DNA of 64,000 nt. It comes from Gemmatimonadota bacterium (GTDB lineage: Bacteria; Gemmatimonadota; Gemmatimonadetes; Gemmatimonadales; Gemmatimonadaceae). Position numbers and translations under genes: made by a program. The notes beneath the pieces are model-generated. The model made no database searches and had not been told where the DNA came from. It worked only from the letters and a program-made list of their open reading frames with translations. This document shows, piece after piece, positions 44,908-54,811 of this stretch (its first letter is position 1; the number at the start of each line of letters is the position of its first letter). The stretch spans positions 248,001 through 312,000 of the forward strand of contig JACPPC010000001.1 in the NCBI GenBank assembly GCA_016191225.1, read 5' to 3'.

Positions 44908-46442
44908 CCGCCACGCCGCCGGCCGCCGGCGTGCGCCCCACGCCGCGCAGCCACCGCCGCACGGTGCTCACCCACGGCGCCGCCTGGAACGCGATCGCCG
45001 AGGTCGCGCAGTTCTGCTTCAACTTCGCCGCGATGCTGGTGCTGGTGCGCATCATCGCCCCCGCCGAGTACGGCAAGGCGGCGGCGGTGTCGAGCGTCCT
45101 GCTCCTCCTCAATGCGTTCAGCGCGTCCAGCGTGCTCGCCCACACCGTGCAGCTGCGCGAGGGCGAGCACCCCGACTGGACGTTGCACTGGCATGCGGCG
45201 TTCGTCCTGCAAGGTGGGCTGTTCGCGGCGGCAAACCTCGTGGCCGGGGTGTGCTGGCTGCTCCCTGCGTACCGCCCGGTCGCCCCGCTCCTGCACATCG
45301 GGTCGATCGGCTGCCTGCTGAACCTGCCGCACCTGTTCGCGTACGCGCTCCTGCAGCGCGAGCTCGACTTTGCCCGGTCGCGACTCGGCGTGATCCTGTC
45401 GAGCCTGCTGAGCACCCTGACGACCGTGGCACTCGGGCTCGCGGGGTGGGGCGCCTATGCCATCGTCATCGGGACACACGTGTCGGGCCTCCTGCCGCTG
45501 CCGATCTACCTGCTTGCGATGCGCCGCTGGCGCCCCGACGGGCCCTGGTTCCGCTGGCCCCACTGGCGGCGGCATGGCGCGCCGCTGCGCTTTGGCGGGC
45601 AGCAGATGGCGATGTCCCTCCTCTTCTCGGCGCGCGGCGCGCTCGAAGCCGCGGTGCTCCCCGGAACCCTTGGCTTCGCCGCGCTGGGGCTCCTCGGTCG
45701 CGCGCAGTCGCTGCACGCGCAGACCGCGGGGCGGGTCGGCGCCGTGCTGCGCGACACCGTCTACCCGCTGCTGCCGCGCTCGGCCGGGGACGCGCCGACC
45801 TTCGCCCGCCACGCCACCCTCTTCCTGCTCGTCGCGGTGCTGGCCGGCGTGGCCGGCGCCGCGTTCGTGGGACTCGAGGGGCCGCAGCTCTCGCGCCTGC
45901 TGTTCGGCGAGAAGTGGCGCGAGGCGGACCCGCTGATCTGGCCCGCCGTGGTGGCCGCCCTCGCCGTCGGCCTGTTCCAGGTGGCGACGCTGCTCCTGCA
46001 GTCGGCCCGCCGGATGCGCCCCCTGTTCGCGCTCACGGTGCTCGAGGCCGCGATCTGCGCCCCGCTGGTGCTGACCACGGTGCTCGGCCTGTCGCTGCGC
46101 CGCTACGCCTGGGTCGTGGCGGGAGCCGAGGCGTTCACGGCGCTGGTCGCCCTGCGCGTGGCGTCGCGTCACCTCGCCCCGCGCTGGCTGGAGACGACCC
46201 TGCTGCCGCCCTTCGTGGCGGTGGGACTGGCGGCGGGCGCCACCGCCCTGCTGCGGCAGGCGCTCGTGGGGCAGCCCCCCTGGGTCGTGCTGGCGCTGAC
46301 CGCGCCGGTGTACGCGAGCCTCGTGGTGGCGGCGCTGCGGGCGCTCTACCCGGCGATCCTCGTGGCGGTGCTGACGCGCCTTCGCGGGGGGGTGGCGGTG
46401 CTCCGGCTGCTCCGCCTCGGCACGATGCGGGTGGACGCATGA
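44904..46442 (+). CDS. polysaccharide flippase (Wzx-like, MOP superfamily)
   Basis: A 512-aa protein with about 12-14 membrane helices. It starts with the conserved AAWNAIAEVAQFCFNFAAML and MLVLVRIIAPAEYGKAAAV blocks of the polysaccharide_synt/MVIN family. GGQQMAMSLLFSARGALEAA and LFGEKWREADPLIWP follow later. It moves the undecaprenyl-linked repeat unit across the inner membrane for polymerisation. The next gene is the likely polymerase, which completes the Wzx/Wzy pair. It overlaps both neighbours by 4 bases. Confidence 0.9.
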   Translation: MTATPPAAGVRPTPRSHRRTVLTHGAAWNAIAEVAQFCFNFAAMLVLVRIIAPAEYGKAAAVSSVLLLLNAFSASSVLAHTVQLREGEHPDWTLHWHAAFVLQGGLFAAANLVAGVCWLLPAYRPVAPLLHIGSIGCLLNLPHLFAYALLQRELDFARSRLGVILSSLLSTLTTVALGLAGWGAYAIVIGTHVSGLLPLPIYLLAMRRWRPDGPWFRWPHWRRHGAPLRFGGQQMAMSLLFSARGALEAAVLPGTLGFAALGLLGRAQSLHAQTAGRVGAVLRDTVYPLLPRSAGDAPTFARHATLFLLVAVLAGVAGAAFVGLEGPQLSRLLFGEKWREADPLIWPAVVAALAVGLFQVATLLLQSARRMRPLFALTVLEAAICAPLVLTTVLGLSLRRYAWVVAGAEAFTALVALRVASRHLAPRWLETTLLPPFVAVGLAAGATALLRQALVGQPPWVVLALTAPVYASLVVAALRALYPAILVAVLTRLRGGVAVLRLLRLGTMRVDA

Positions 46443-47896
46443 GCACGATCGTCAACGCCGCCCCCGACGCGCGCCGCCCCCTCGTGCACCTCCCCGCCGG
46501 GACGCTGCCGGTGGTGGCCGTGGTGACGTCGTACCTGACGACCGACGACTGGCTGGTGGCCTTCGCCCTCGCGGTGCTGCTGGCCGGCTGGCGGCTCCTG
46601 CGGCCGCAGCGGGGGACGCCGGTGCTGGCCGTCGCCTTCACCTACCAGTGGATGCAGGCCGCGTCGGGGATGTTCTACTTCCACCTCACCGGGCGGCAGC
46701 TGACCCCGATGCGCGAGGTCGACTGGCGGCCCGAAGTGGTGGTGGCGCTCGTTGCGCTGCTCGCACTCGCGGCGGGGCTCCACGCCGGCGTGCGCCTCGT
46801 GCGGGGCGAGCGCGCCCGCGGGATGCGCGAGTCGGCCCTGACGTCGCGGCAGCTGCTGATCATCTACGTGCTCGCCACGCTCACCTCGTACATGTTCCTC
46901 GAGCTGACGACGAGCTTCGAGGCCTTCGAGGGGCTCTACCAGGGGGCGGTCTTCTTCGCCTTCGCGCGCATCGCGGTGCTCTACCTCGTCTTTCGCCGGC
47001 TCCTCCAGCCGCCGGTGCACCTCGGGCTGTTCGCGGTGCTGGTGCTGTTCGAGATCTCGATCGGGATCACGGGGTACTTCGCGAGCTTCCGCGAGGTGAT
47101 CGTGGTCGCGGCACTGGCCGTGCTCGAGGTGTTCGACACCCGCCGCCTGTCGCACTGGATGATCTGCGCGGTGCTGGGGTCGGCGCTGGTGGTGACCGGG
47201 CTCGCCTGGACGGGGATCAAGTCCGAGTATCGCGCCGCCTACGACGCCGACGCGGCCCTCTCGACCTCGCGCAGCGAGAAGCTCGACCTCGTGGGGCGGC
47301 TCGCCTCGCGCTGGCTGGCGCAGGGCTCGGCGGCGGTGGCGGCCACCACCGACGCCGCCTTCGACCGCCTCTGGCAGGTCTACTACCCGGCACTGGCGCT
47401 GCATCGCGTGCCGCGGCGCGTCGCCCACAGCAACGGCGCCTTCCTCTGGAACGCGATCGTGCACGTGCTCACGCCGCGCTTCTTCTTCGAGGACAAGTCG
47501 GCCCTCCTCTCCGACTCCGACAAGGTGCGCCGCTACGCGGGGGTGAACGTGGCCGGCGCCGAGCGCAACACGTCGATCGCGTTCGGCTACGTGGCCGAGA
47601 GCTACGTGGACTTCGGGCTCCCGTTCATGTACCTGCCGATCTTCCTCTGGGGCATGGTGGCGGGGCTCGCCTACCAGTGGGGCTGGCGCCTCTTCGTGCA
47701 CCGCGACGTCGCCACGGGGGCCCTCAGCACCGTCTTCTGGCTCGGCCTCTACCTCTTCGAGCGGTCGTGGGACCGCTCGCTCGGCGTCTCGATCACCACC
47801 GCCCTGTTCGTCGGGGGGGCGGCGCTCGTGCTCGACCGCTTGCTGGTGGAGCTCGAGGCCATGAATGCCCGCGCCGGCGCGGCGCGGACCGGCTGA
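46439..47896 (+). CDS. Wzy-like polysaccharide polymerase
   Basis: A 485-aa membrane protein with roughly ten helices and a large central loop (about residues 260-400), as in O-antigen/EPS polymerases. Such proteins share topology rather than sequence. The call rests on helix layout, the long outside loop (ALHRVPRRVAHSNGAFLWNA and TPRFFFEDKSALLSDSDKVR), and position between Wzx and more glycosyltransferases. It would join repeat units on the periplasmic side. The start ATG 46439 overlaps the flippase stop. Confidence 0.8.
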   Translation: MSTIVNAAPDARRPLVHLPAGTLPVVAVVTSYLTTDDWLVAFALAVLLAGWRLLRPQRGTPVLAVAFTYQWMQAASGMFYFHLTGRQLTPMREVDWRPEVVVALVALLALAAGLHAGVRLVRGERARGMRESALTSRQLLIIYVLATLTSYMFLELTTSFEAFEGLYQGAVFFAFARIAVLYLVFRRLLQPPVHLGLFAVLVLFEISIGITGYFASFREVIVVAALAVLEVFDTRRLSHWMICAVLGSALVVTGLAWTGIKSEYRAAYDADAALSTSRSEKLDLVGRLASRWLAQGSAAVAATTDAAFDRLWQVYYPALALHRVPRRVAHSNGAFLWNAIVHVLTPRFFFEDKSALLSDSDKVRRYAGVNVAGAERNTSIAFGYVAESYVDFGLPFMYLPIFLWGMVAGLAYQWGWRLFVHRDVATGALSTVFWLGLYLFERSWDRSLGVSITTALFVGGAALVLDRLLVELEAMNARAGAARTG

Positions 47897-47906
47897 GGCG
47901 CCCCCG

Positions 47907-48917
47907 GTGCGCGTGGTGCATGTGCAGCGCCGGCCGCGCGCGCAGGCCAACTTCAGCGTCGAGTCCACCTTCGCCCTCGTGCGCGACGCCCTCGCCCCCA
48001 CGCTGCCGGTCACGCTTGCCGTGCCGAGCCGCGAGAGCCGCGGACTCGCCGACCGGTGGCGGATCGTGCGCGAAATGCGCGCCCGGCAGGGCGACGTGAC
48101 GCACGTGCTCGGCGACATCACCTTCGTCGCCGCCGCCCTCGTCCCCGCCCGCACGGTCGTGACCGTGCTCGACTGCGTCCAGGAGACGCTGCCGGGGGCG
48201 CTGCGGCGGGCGATGATCGACCTGCTCTGGCTCCGGCTGCCGGTGGCCCGGGCGGCGCGCGTGACCGCGATCTCGGCCTTCACCGCCGACCGCGTGGCCG
48301 CCATCACGGGACACCCGCGGGGCGCGATCGACGTGATCCCGCCGGCCGTGTCGCCGGCGTTCACGCGCGCCGAGCGCGCGATCGAGGCGCACCTGCCGCG
48401 CGTCCTGCTGGTGGGCACCACCCCCAACAAGAACACGGCCCGCGCGGTCGCGGCCCTCGCCGAGATTCCCTGCGTCGCGGTGATCGTGGGCGTGATCGAT
48501 GCGCCGCTCGCGCGCGCCATCAAGGGGGCCGGCCTCACGGTCGAGCACCACGAGCGGCTGCCCGAGGCGGGGATGCGCGCGCTGTACGCCGGCGCCGACC
48601 TGCTCCTCTTCCCGTCCACGTACGAGGGCTTCGGGCTGCCGATCGTGGAGGCGCAGGCCACGGGGCGCCCGGTGGTGACGTCCGGCCTTGGCGCGATGCC
48701 GGAGGCCGCCGGCGACGCCGCCACCTTCGTCGACCCGCTCGACGTCGCCTCGATCCGCGCCGGCGTGCGCCGCGTGCTGATGGACCCCGGCCAGCGCGAC
48801 GCCCTCGTGGCGCGCGGCCTCGACAATGCGCGCCGGTTCGCCCCCGGTCCCATCGCCGCGCGGTACGCCGCCATCTACCACGACGTCCACGCGCGCGCCG
48901 GCGCGCGGAAGGGCTGA
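47907..48917 (+). CDS. glycosyltransferase family 4
   Basis: A 336-aa GT4. GTG 47907 is chosen to start at VRVVHVQRRP; an in-frame ATG at 47865 would overlap the polymerase more. The C-terminal half has RVLLVGTTPNKNTARAVAAL and the E-x7-E motif EGFGLPIVEAQATGRPVVTS. The N-terminal half is short and has TVLDCVQETLPGALRR. It adds one sugar of the repeat. Its TGA shares one base with the ATG of asnB. Confidence 0.9.
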   Translation: MRVVHVQRRPRAQANFSVESTFALVRDALAPTLPVTLAVPSRESRGLADRWRIVREMRARQGDVTHVLGDITFVAAALVPARTVVTVLDCVQETLPGALRRAMIDLLWLRLPVARAARVTAISAFTADRVAAITGHPRGAIDVIPPAVSPAFTRAERAIEAHLPRVLLVGTTPNKNTARAVAALAEIPCVAVIVGVIDAPLARAIKGAGLTVEHHERLPEAGMRALYAGADLLLFPSTYEGFGLPIVEAQATGRPVVTSGLGAMPEAAGDAATFVDPLDVASIRAGVRRVLMDPGQRDALVARGLDNARRFAPGPIAARYAAIYHDVHARAGARKG

Positions 48918-50794
48918 TGTGCGGCATCGCCGGCATCGCCGGCCACGTGCCGGGCGACGCGCCCGGGGCCGCCGTCGACCGCGTGCATGTCATGGTGAGG
49001 GCCCTCGCCCACCGCGGCCCCGACGATGAGGGCATCCTCGGCGACGCCGACGTGCCGTACGTGTTCGGCCACCGCCGCCTCGCCGTGATCGCCCCCAGCG
49101 CGGCCGGCCACCAGCCCATGCGCCACCTCGACAGCGGCTGCGTGGTCACCTTCAACGGCGAGATCGTCAACTATCGCGAGTTGCGCGACGAACTCGGCGC
49201 CCTCGGCCGACGCTGCGAGACCGACACCGACACCGAGGTGCTCCTCGCGGCGTGGGCCGAGTGGGGGGCGGCCTGCGTGACCAGGCTGCGCGGCATGTTC
49301 GCCTTCGCGATCTGGGACCCCGGCCGTGGCGAGCTGTCGCTGGTGCGCGACCACCTCGGCGTGAAGCCGCTGTACTACTGGTGGGGAGGGCGCGCGCTCG
49401 CCTTCGCCTCCGAAGTGCGCGCCCTCCTCGCCGCCGGCGTGCCGGGACGGTCGCTCTCGCCGCGCGCCCTCCACTCGCTGCTCGCCTTCGGGTCGGTGCA
49501 GGACCCGTGGACCCTGGTGGACGGCGTGCGCTCCCTCCCGCCGGCGCACATCGCGACCTGGGGCGCGGGCACGCTGCGCCTGCACCGCTATTGGACGCTG
49601 CCGCGGCCGCCGGCGCGCTCGAGCGGCCCGCTCGAGCCGGTCACCCGGGTGGCACAGCAGCTCGCCGCCAGCGTGCGGTCGCAACTGGTGAGCGACGTGC
49701 CCCTCGGCGCCTTCCTCAGCGGCGGGATCGACTCGAGCGCGATCGCCGCGCTGATGGCGCACGGCGGCGAGTCGCCGCACACCCTCTCGGTCGTCTTCGA
49801 CGAGCCGACGCACGACGAGTCGCGGTGGTCGCGCGCCGTGGCGGCCACCCTCGGCACCGCACACACCGAGCTGCGCCTCACCGGCGACGACGTGCGGCGC
49901 GACCTCGCCGCCGCCCTCGCCGCGTACGACCAGCCGAGCCTCGACGGGCTCAACACCTGGTTCGTGGCGCGCCTCGCGCGCGAGGCCGGGCTCACCGTGG
50001 CCCTCTCCGGCGCCGGGGGCGACGAGCTGTTCGCCGGCTACGACGGCTTTCGCCGCGCCCTGCGCGCCGAGCACTTCGCGGCCGGCGTGTCGGGGCTGCC
50101 GCGGGGCCTGCGCCGCGCCGCCGCCCGCCTCGCCGGCCTGCTGCCCGGCGAGGGGGCGCGCAAGGCCGCGCAGTTGCTCGAGGGGAGCGAGGCGCCGGCC
50201 CTCGTGGCGCGGCGGCTCTTCTCGCCGGCGCAGGTCGGCGCCCTGCTCGCCCCCGACCTGCTGGCCCGCAGCCGCGACTGGCAGCCCGATGCGCTGGCCG
50301 AGCTCGCCACCTTCACCGCCGGCCTCGATCCCGTCAATCGGGCCAGCGCGTACGAACTCTCCACCTACCTCGTCAGCACCATCCTGCGCGACACCGACCA
50401 GATGAGCATGGCCCACGCCCTCGAGGTGCGGGTCCCGCTGCTCGATCCCGACCTGGTGTCGCTGGTCTTTTCCATCCCCGGCTCGATGAAGGTCAGCGAG
50501 CGGACCTCGAAGCCCCTGCTCGTGCACGCCATGGCCGACCGCCTGCCTCCGCAGAGCGTCAACCGGCCCAAGCGCGGCTTCGAGCTGCCGTTCGAGCACT
50601 GGCTGCGCGGCCCCCTGCACCATGAGATGGCACGGTCGTTCGCCGCGGTGTCCGAGGCCGAGGCCTGGCCGTTCCGCGCCGCGGCGCTGCGCGACTGCTG
50701 GCGGCAGCACGAGGCGGGACGACTGGGCTGGGGACGCGTGTGGACACTGTACGTGGTGCGCGACTGGCTGGCGCGCCACCGGCTCGCCGCATGA
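48917..50794 (+). CDS. asnB: asparagine synthase (glutamine-hydrolysing), asnB type
   Basis: A 625-aa enzyme with both halves intact. Cys-2 of MCGIAGIAGH is the glutamine nucleophile, ALAHRGPDDEG and FNGEIVNYRELRDEL build the amidotransferase domain, and LSGGIDSSAIAALM (~267) is the PP-loop of the synthetase domain. SGAGGDELFAGYDGFRRA and DTDQMSMAHALEVRVPLLD follow. In exopolysaccharide and PEP-CTERM loci such proteins often amidate a carboxylated sugar rather than make asparagine. That role fits here, with a Cys-less paralogue at 41924. TGATG joins it to the previous gene. Confidence 0.92.
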   Translation: MCGIAGIAGHVPGDAPGAAVDRVHVMVRALAHRGPDDEGILGDADVPYVFGHRRLAVIAPSAAGHQPMRHLDSGCVVTFNGEIVNYRELRDELGALGRRCETDTDTEVLLAAWAEWGAACVTRLRGMFAFAIWDPGRGELSLVRDHLGVKPLYYWWGGRALAFASEVRALLAAGVPGRSLSPRALHSLLAFGSVQDPWTLVDGVRSLPPAHIATWGAGTLRLHRYWTLPRPPARSSGPLEPVTRVAQQLAASVRSQLVSDVPLGAFLSGGIDSSAIAALMAHGGESPHTLSVVFDEPTHDESRWSRAVAATLGTAHTELRLTGDDVRRDLAAALAAYDQPSLDGLNTWFVARLAREAGLTVALSGAGGDELFAGYDGFRRALRAEHFAAGVSGLPRGLRRAAARLAGLLPGEGARKAAQLLEGSEAPALVARRLFSPAQVGALLAPDLLARSRDWQPDALAELATFTAGLDPVNRASAYELSTYLVSTILRDTDQMSMAHALEVRVPLLDPDLVSLVFSIPGSMKVSERTSKPLLVHAMADRLPPQSVNRPKRGFELPFEHWLRGPLHHEMARSFAAVSEAEAWPFRAAALRDCWRQHEAGRLGWGRVWTLYVVRDWLARHRLAA

Positions 50795-50831
50795 CGCGCC
50801 GCCGCGACGCCGTGTCGCCTCGGGATGCAGC

Positions 50832-52019
50832 ATGGGAAGCGTGACCTGCGCGGTGCACGCCGTTGTCAGCCTGCGCGCGTCGTACGGCGGGCCGGCACGC
50901 AGCGTTCCCGCCCTCTGCGACGCGCTCGCCGCGCGTGGCGTGCGCACGCACCTGCTCACGATCGACAACGCCGGTCCCGGCGATGCCCTGCTCACGCCGC
51001 GCAACCCCGCGGTCGCGGTGACGCGCGTTCCCGCCGTCACCGGCCCCAACGGCCTCGTGCGGTGGGCACCGCGCCTTCGTCACGCGCTCGAGCGCGCCGT
51101 GGACGACACGTCGATAGGCTCCGGCCGCGTCGTGCTGCACGACCACGGCCTCTGGCGTCCGACCAATCGCGCCATGGCCCGCGCCGCGCGGCGGGGCCGG
51201 CTCCAGCTCGTGGTCAGCACGCGAGGCATGCTCGAGCCGTGGGCCCTCGCCCACCGCGCCTGGCGCAAGCGCATCGCGTGGGCGCTCTACGCCCGCCGCG
51301 ACCTCGAGGCGGCGGCGCTCCTGCACGCCACGAGCGAGGGCGAGGCTCGATCGCTCCGCGCCCTCGGCCTGCGCACGCCGATCGCGGTGATCCCCAACGC
51401 CGTCGAACTGCCGGCGGCGGTGACGCCCCCCGATCCCGCGCGGCGGCAACGCCAACTCGTCTTCATTGGCCGCCTCGCGCCGGTCAAGGGGCTCGTCACC
51501 CTCGTGGAGGCGTGGGCGCTCGCCCATCCCGCCGGCTGGCGGCTGGCCATCGCCGGCCCCGACGAGGGCGGCCATCGCGCCGAAGTGGAGCAGGCGATCG
51601 CGCGGCATGGCGTCGGCGACAGCGTGTCCCTCCTCGGCCCCGTGACCGACGCCGGCAAGTGGGCCCTCCTCGCCACCAGCGACGCCCTCGTGCTGCCGAG
51701 CGCGAGCGAAAGCTTCGGCGTGGTCGTGGCCGAGGCGCTCGCCGCCGGCCGCCCCGCCATCACCAGCACCGGGACACCGTGGCGCCGCCTCGTCGCCGAG
51801 CGTTGCGGCTGGCACGTCGAGCCGACAGCCAACGAGATCGCGCTCGCGATTCGCGGCCTGTCGAGCCTGAGCGACCGCGTGCGCGCCGAGATGGGCCGGC
51901 ATGCGCGGGCCCTGGCCCAGCGGGAGTTCTCCTGGGCGGGCGTCGCGGCACGCATGCACGCCGCGTACGACTGGCTCCTCGACGGCGGGCCCCCACCCGC
52001 CGACGTGCGGCGCGCATGA
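50832..52019 (+). CDS. glycosyltransferase family 4
   Basis: A 395-aa GT4. The N-terminal half has VSLRASYGGPARSVPALCDA and HDHGLWRPTNRAMA. The C-terminal half has QLVFIGRLAPVKGLVTLVEA and the E-x7-E motif ESFGVVVAEALAAGRPAITS. The overall pattern matches GT4 enzymes in exopolysaccharide loci that act on lipid-linked sugars. ATG 50832 is 37 bases after asnB, one of the few real gaps in the operon. It overlaps the next gene by 4 bases. Confidence 0.92.
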   Translation: MGSVTCAVHAVVSLRASYGGPARSVPALCDALAARGVRTHLLTIDNAGPGDALLTPRNPAVAVTRVPAVTGPNGLVRWAPRLRHALERAVDDTSIGSGRVVLHDHGLWRPTNRAMARAARRGRLQLVVSTRGMLEPWALAHRAWRKRIAWALYARRDLEAAALLHATSEGEARSLRALGLRTPIAVIPNAVELPAAVTPPDPARRQRQLVFIGRLAPVKGLVTLVEAWALAHPAGWRLAIAGPDEGGHRAEVEQAIARHGVGDSVSLLGPVTDAGKWALLATSDALVLPSASESFGVVVAEALAAGRPAITSTGTPWRRLVAERCGWHVEPTANEIALAIRGLSSLSDRVRAEMGRHARALAQREFSWAGVAARMHAAYDWLLDGGPPPADVRRA

Positions 52020-53287
52020 CGGCCGGCGTCGCGAAGGGCGGGGCGCCTGCCGCCGCGCTCCCCCGGGTCCTCTTCCTCAACCGCTTCTACTGGCCCGACG
52101 TTGCCGCCACCGGGCAGATGCTCGCCGACCTCGCCGAGGACCTCGCCGCCGCGGGCTGGGACGTGCAGGTGATCGCGAGCATGGGTGCGTACGCCGCCGG
52201 GGGCGCCGCCCTCCCCCGCAACGAGGTCCGCAACGGGGTGCGCATCCATCGCGTCGCCGCGACCCGGTTCGGGCAGGGCACGCTGGCGGGACGCCTCGGC
52301 GACTACCTCGCCTACCTGGGCGGCGCCTGCCTGGCCGCCCTCCGCGCACCACGCCCCGACCTCGTGGTGGCCATGACCGACCCGCCGATCACGGTGGCGC
52401 TCGCGGCGTACATCGCCCGCCGGCGCGGCGTGGCGGCCGTGTACTGGGTGCAGGACGTCTATCCGCAGCTCGCCGCCGCGCTCGGCGTCGTCGCCCCGGG
52501 ATCGCTCCCGTACCGCGCCTCGCTCGCCGTGGCGCGGTGGGCCCATGCGCGGTGCGCGGCGGTGATCACGCAGGGGCCGCGCATGACGCGCATCCTGGTC
52601 GCGAACGGCGCCCCGCCGGCACGCACCCGCGACGTCGCCAACTGGGCGGACGCGGCGGCGATCGTCCCCGTACCGCCGGGGGAAAACGCCTTCCTGCACG
52701 AGCAGGGGCTCGCCGGGCAGTTCGTGGTCCTCTACTCGGGAAACGCCGGCCGGGGGCACACCTTCGAGGCCGTTCTCGGCGCCATGGAACGGCTGCGCGA
52801 CGATTCCGGCATCTCGTTCGTCTTTGTCGGGGGCGGGCAGCAACGTCCGTTCCTCGAGGCGGAGGTCGCGCGCCGCGGGCTCACCCGGGCGCGCTTCCTC
52901 GACTACCTGCCGCGCGCGATGCTCGCCCAGTCCCTCTCGGCGGCGAGCGTCTCGCTCGTCACGGAGCGCCCCGAGGCGGCCGGGCTGCTCCTCCCCAGCA
53001 AGACGTTCGGCATCATGGCCAGCGGGCGTCCGATACTCTTCGTGGGTGCCGTGGACAGCGATGTCGCCGCCGTGATCCGCTCCGCCGACGCCGGCGTGAT
53101 CGTCGCTCCCGACGACCCCGACGGCCTGGCGCGCGAACTGCGGCGGTTGCGCGACGACCCGGCCGAGGCGGCCCGCCTCGGCGCCAATGGGCGGCGCGCG
53201 GCGGAACGGACGCACGCGCGCTCAGTGGCCACGGCCGCCTGGGCCACCACGGTGCGCACCCTGACCGGCCGGATCGGGACTCCCTGA
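52016..53287 (+). CDS. glycosyltransferase family 4 (WcaI-like)
   Basis: A 423-aa GT4 of the type annotated WcaI/colanic-acid transferase. The N-terminal half has VLFLNRFYWPDVAATGQMLA and YWVQDVYPQLAAALG. The C-terminal half has VVLYSGNAGRGHTFEAVLGA and LLLPSKTFGIMASGRPILF, the variant donor site of this subgroup. Probably a fucosyl- or related transferase, which would agree with the GDP-fucose synthase gene downstream. The last base of its TGA is the first base of the next ATG. Confidence 0.9.
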   Translation: MTAGVAKGGAPAAALPRVLFLNRFYWPDVAATGQMLADLAEDLAAAGWDVQVIASMGAYAAGGAALPRNEVRNGVRIHRVAATRFGQGTLAGRLGDYLAYLGGACLAALRAPRPDLVVAMTDPPITVALAAYIARRRGVAAVYWVQDVYPQLAAALGVVAPGSLPYRASLAVARWAHARCAAVITQGPRMTRILVANGAPPARTRDVANWADAAAIVPVPPGENAFLHEQGLAGQFVVLYSGNAGRGHTFEAVLGAMERLRDDSGISFVFVGGGQQRPFLEAEVARRGLTRARFLDYLPRAMLAQSLSAASVSLVTERPEAAGLLLPSKTFGIMASGRPILFVGAVDSDVAAVIRSADAGVIVAPDDPDGLARELRRLRDDPAEAARLGANGRRAAERTHARSVATAAWATTVRTLTGRIGTP

Positions 53288-54804
53288 TGCTCCTCGTCAA
53301 CCTGGTCGCCATTGCCGTCGCCTTCGCCACGACCTCGGCGCTCGTGCCGCTGATCGTGCGCTACACGCACTTCAAGCCCCTCATGCACCGGTCGGAGGAC
53401 GGGGTGCGGCGCCCCGACTCCCCCCTCGTGCCTCGGCTCGGCGGGGTGGCGGTCTTCGGGGGCACGGTGCTGGCGGTCGCGGTGGCGCTGCTCCTGCGCG
53501 ACACCGGCGTACGCGTGCCCATCGGCTGGATCGGCCTCGCGCCGTACATGATTCCCGCCGCCACGATCGTGTTCGTGCTGGGGCTCGTGGACGACGTGCG
53601 TGGCGTGCCCCCGCTCGCGAAGCTGATCGCGCAGTCGCTCGCCGCCGGCGCCGCCTGGGCGGCGGGCGTGCACATCGACATCCTCGCCTTCCCGCCGGGG
53701 ACGGCGATCGCCCTCGGCAGCTTTTCGTTCCCGGTCACGGTGCTCTGGATCGTGGGGGTGTCGAACGCCCTCAACCTCGTCGACGGCCTCGACGGCCTCG
53801 CCGGCACCGTCACGCTGATCGCCCTGCTCTGCGTGGCCGGCGCGGCGCTGGTGCTCAGCAACAACGGCGTGCTGCTGCTGGCGAGCGCGATGTTCGGGGC
53901 GACGGCCGCCTTCCTGCGCTCCAACTGGCACCCGGCGCGGATCTTCCTCGGCGACTCCGGGGCGCTGGTGGTGGGCTTCATGCTGTCGGTGGCCACGATC
54001 GAGGCCTCGCGCCGGCCCGACGACGCGGTGCTCACCCTCGTCCCCGTCCTCGCCCTCGCCTATCCCCTGCTCGACACGCTGATCTCGATCCTGCGCCGCT
54101 TCCTGCGCCGCGAACCCCTCGCCCGCGCCGACGGTCGGCACATCCACCAGCAGCTGGTCGCCCTGGGCTACTCGCAGCCGCAGGCGGTGCGCTTCATCGC
54201 CGCCTTTGCGGCAATCCTTGGCGCGCTCGCCCTCGCCGTCACCTTCGCCACCCCCGCCGTGAGCCTGCTGATCGCGATCACCGCCCTGCTCGTGCTCCTC
54301 GCGGTCTTCGCGTGGGGGCTCCGCTGGCTGCGGTACGACGAGTTCAGCGAGGCGGGAGCCGCCATGCTCCTTGTCGCACGCACCGGGCGCGACCGGCTGC
54401 GGCTGAACATCCTCGTGCGCGACCTCGAGCGCCGGCTCGCCGACATGACATCCGTGCGCGCCCTCGACGCGCTGCTGGCCGAGTCCGCCGATGGACTCGG
54501 CGTCGTCCACCTGCGCCTCTGTCGCGAGTCGGCGCGGCGTCGCCTCCCCGAGGGCGCCAGCCACCGGGCGCCCGACGCGTACAAGGTGGACGTGCCGCTC
54601 GCCGACCTCGATCCCTCGGACCCGCCCGATCCGGTGGTGCTCCGCGTCTGGGCCCGCAGCGCCGACGGCGGCGCCGAGCGCGTGGCGCGGATGCTGGCGC
54701 CGGCCGTGCGCGACAAGCTCCGCGCCTGGCCGCTCGAGCAGGTGATCGACTTCCTCCCCCACACGCGCACCGGCGCCGCACGCGCCCCCGCCTCCCGCGA
54801 GTGA
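53287..54804 (+). CDS. WecA/MraY-like sugar-1-phosphate transferase with C-terminal extension
   Basis: A 505-aa polyprenyl-phosphate N-acetylhexosamine-1-phosphate transferase, the likely initiating enzyme that loads the first sugar on undecaprenyl phosphate. The membrane core (~1-345) has LVDDVRG (~101), NLVDGLDGLAG (~162), FLGDSGALVVGF (~219) and GRHIHQQL (~283). WecA is normally ~360 aa. Here ~150 extra cytoplasmic residues follow (LRLNILVRDLERRLADMTSV onward), without a domain I recognise. They could regulate activity or tether other enzymes. Confidence 0.92.
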   Translation: MLLVNLVAIAVAFATTSALVPLIVRYTHFKPLMHRSEDGVRRPDSPLVPRLGGVAVFGGTVLAVAVALLLRDTGVRVPIGWIGLAPYMIPAATIVFVLGLVDDVRGVPPLAKLIAQSLAAGAAWAAGVHIDILAFPPGTAIALGSFSFPVTVLWIVGVSNALNLVDGLDGLAGTVTLIALLCVAGAALVLSNNGVLLLASAMFGATAAFLRSNWHPARIFLGDSGALVVGFMLSVATIEASRRPDDAVLTLVPVLALAYPLLDTLISILRRFLRREPLARADGRHIHQQLVALGYSQPQAVRFIAAFAAILGALALAVTFATPAVSLLIAITALLVLLAVFAWGLRWLRYDEFSEAGAAMLLVARTGRDRLRLNILVRDLERRLADMTSVRALDALLAESADGLGVVHLRLCRESARRRLPEGASHRAPDAYKVDVPLADLDPSDPPDPVVLRVWARSADGGAERVARMLAPAVRDKLRAWPLEQVIDFLPHTRTGAARAPASRE

Positions 54805-54811
54805 CCCGCCC

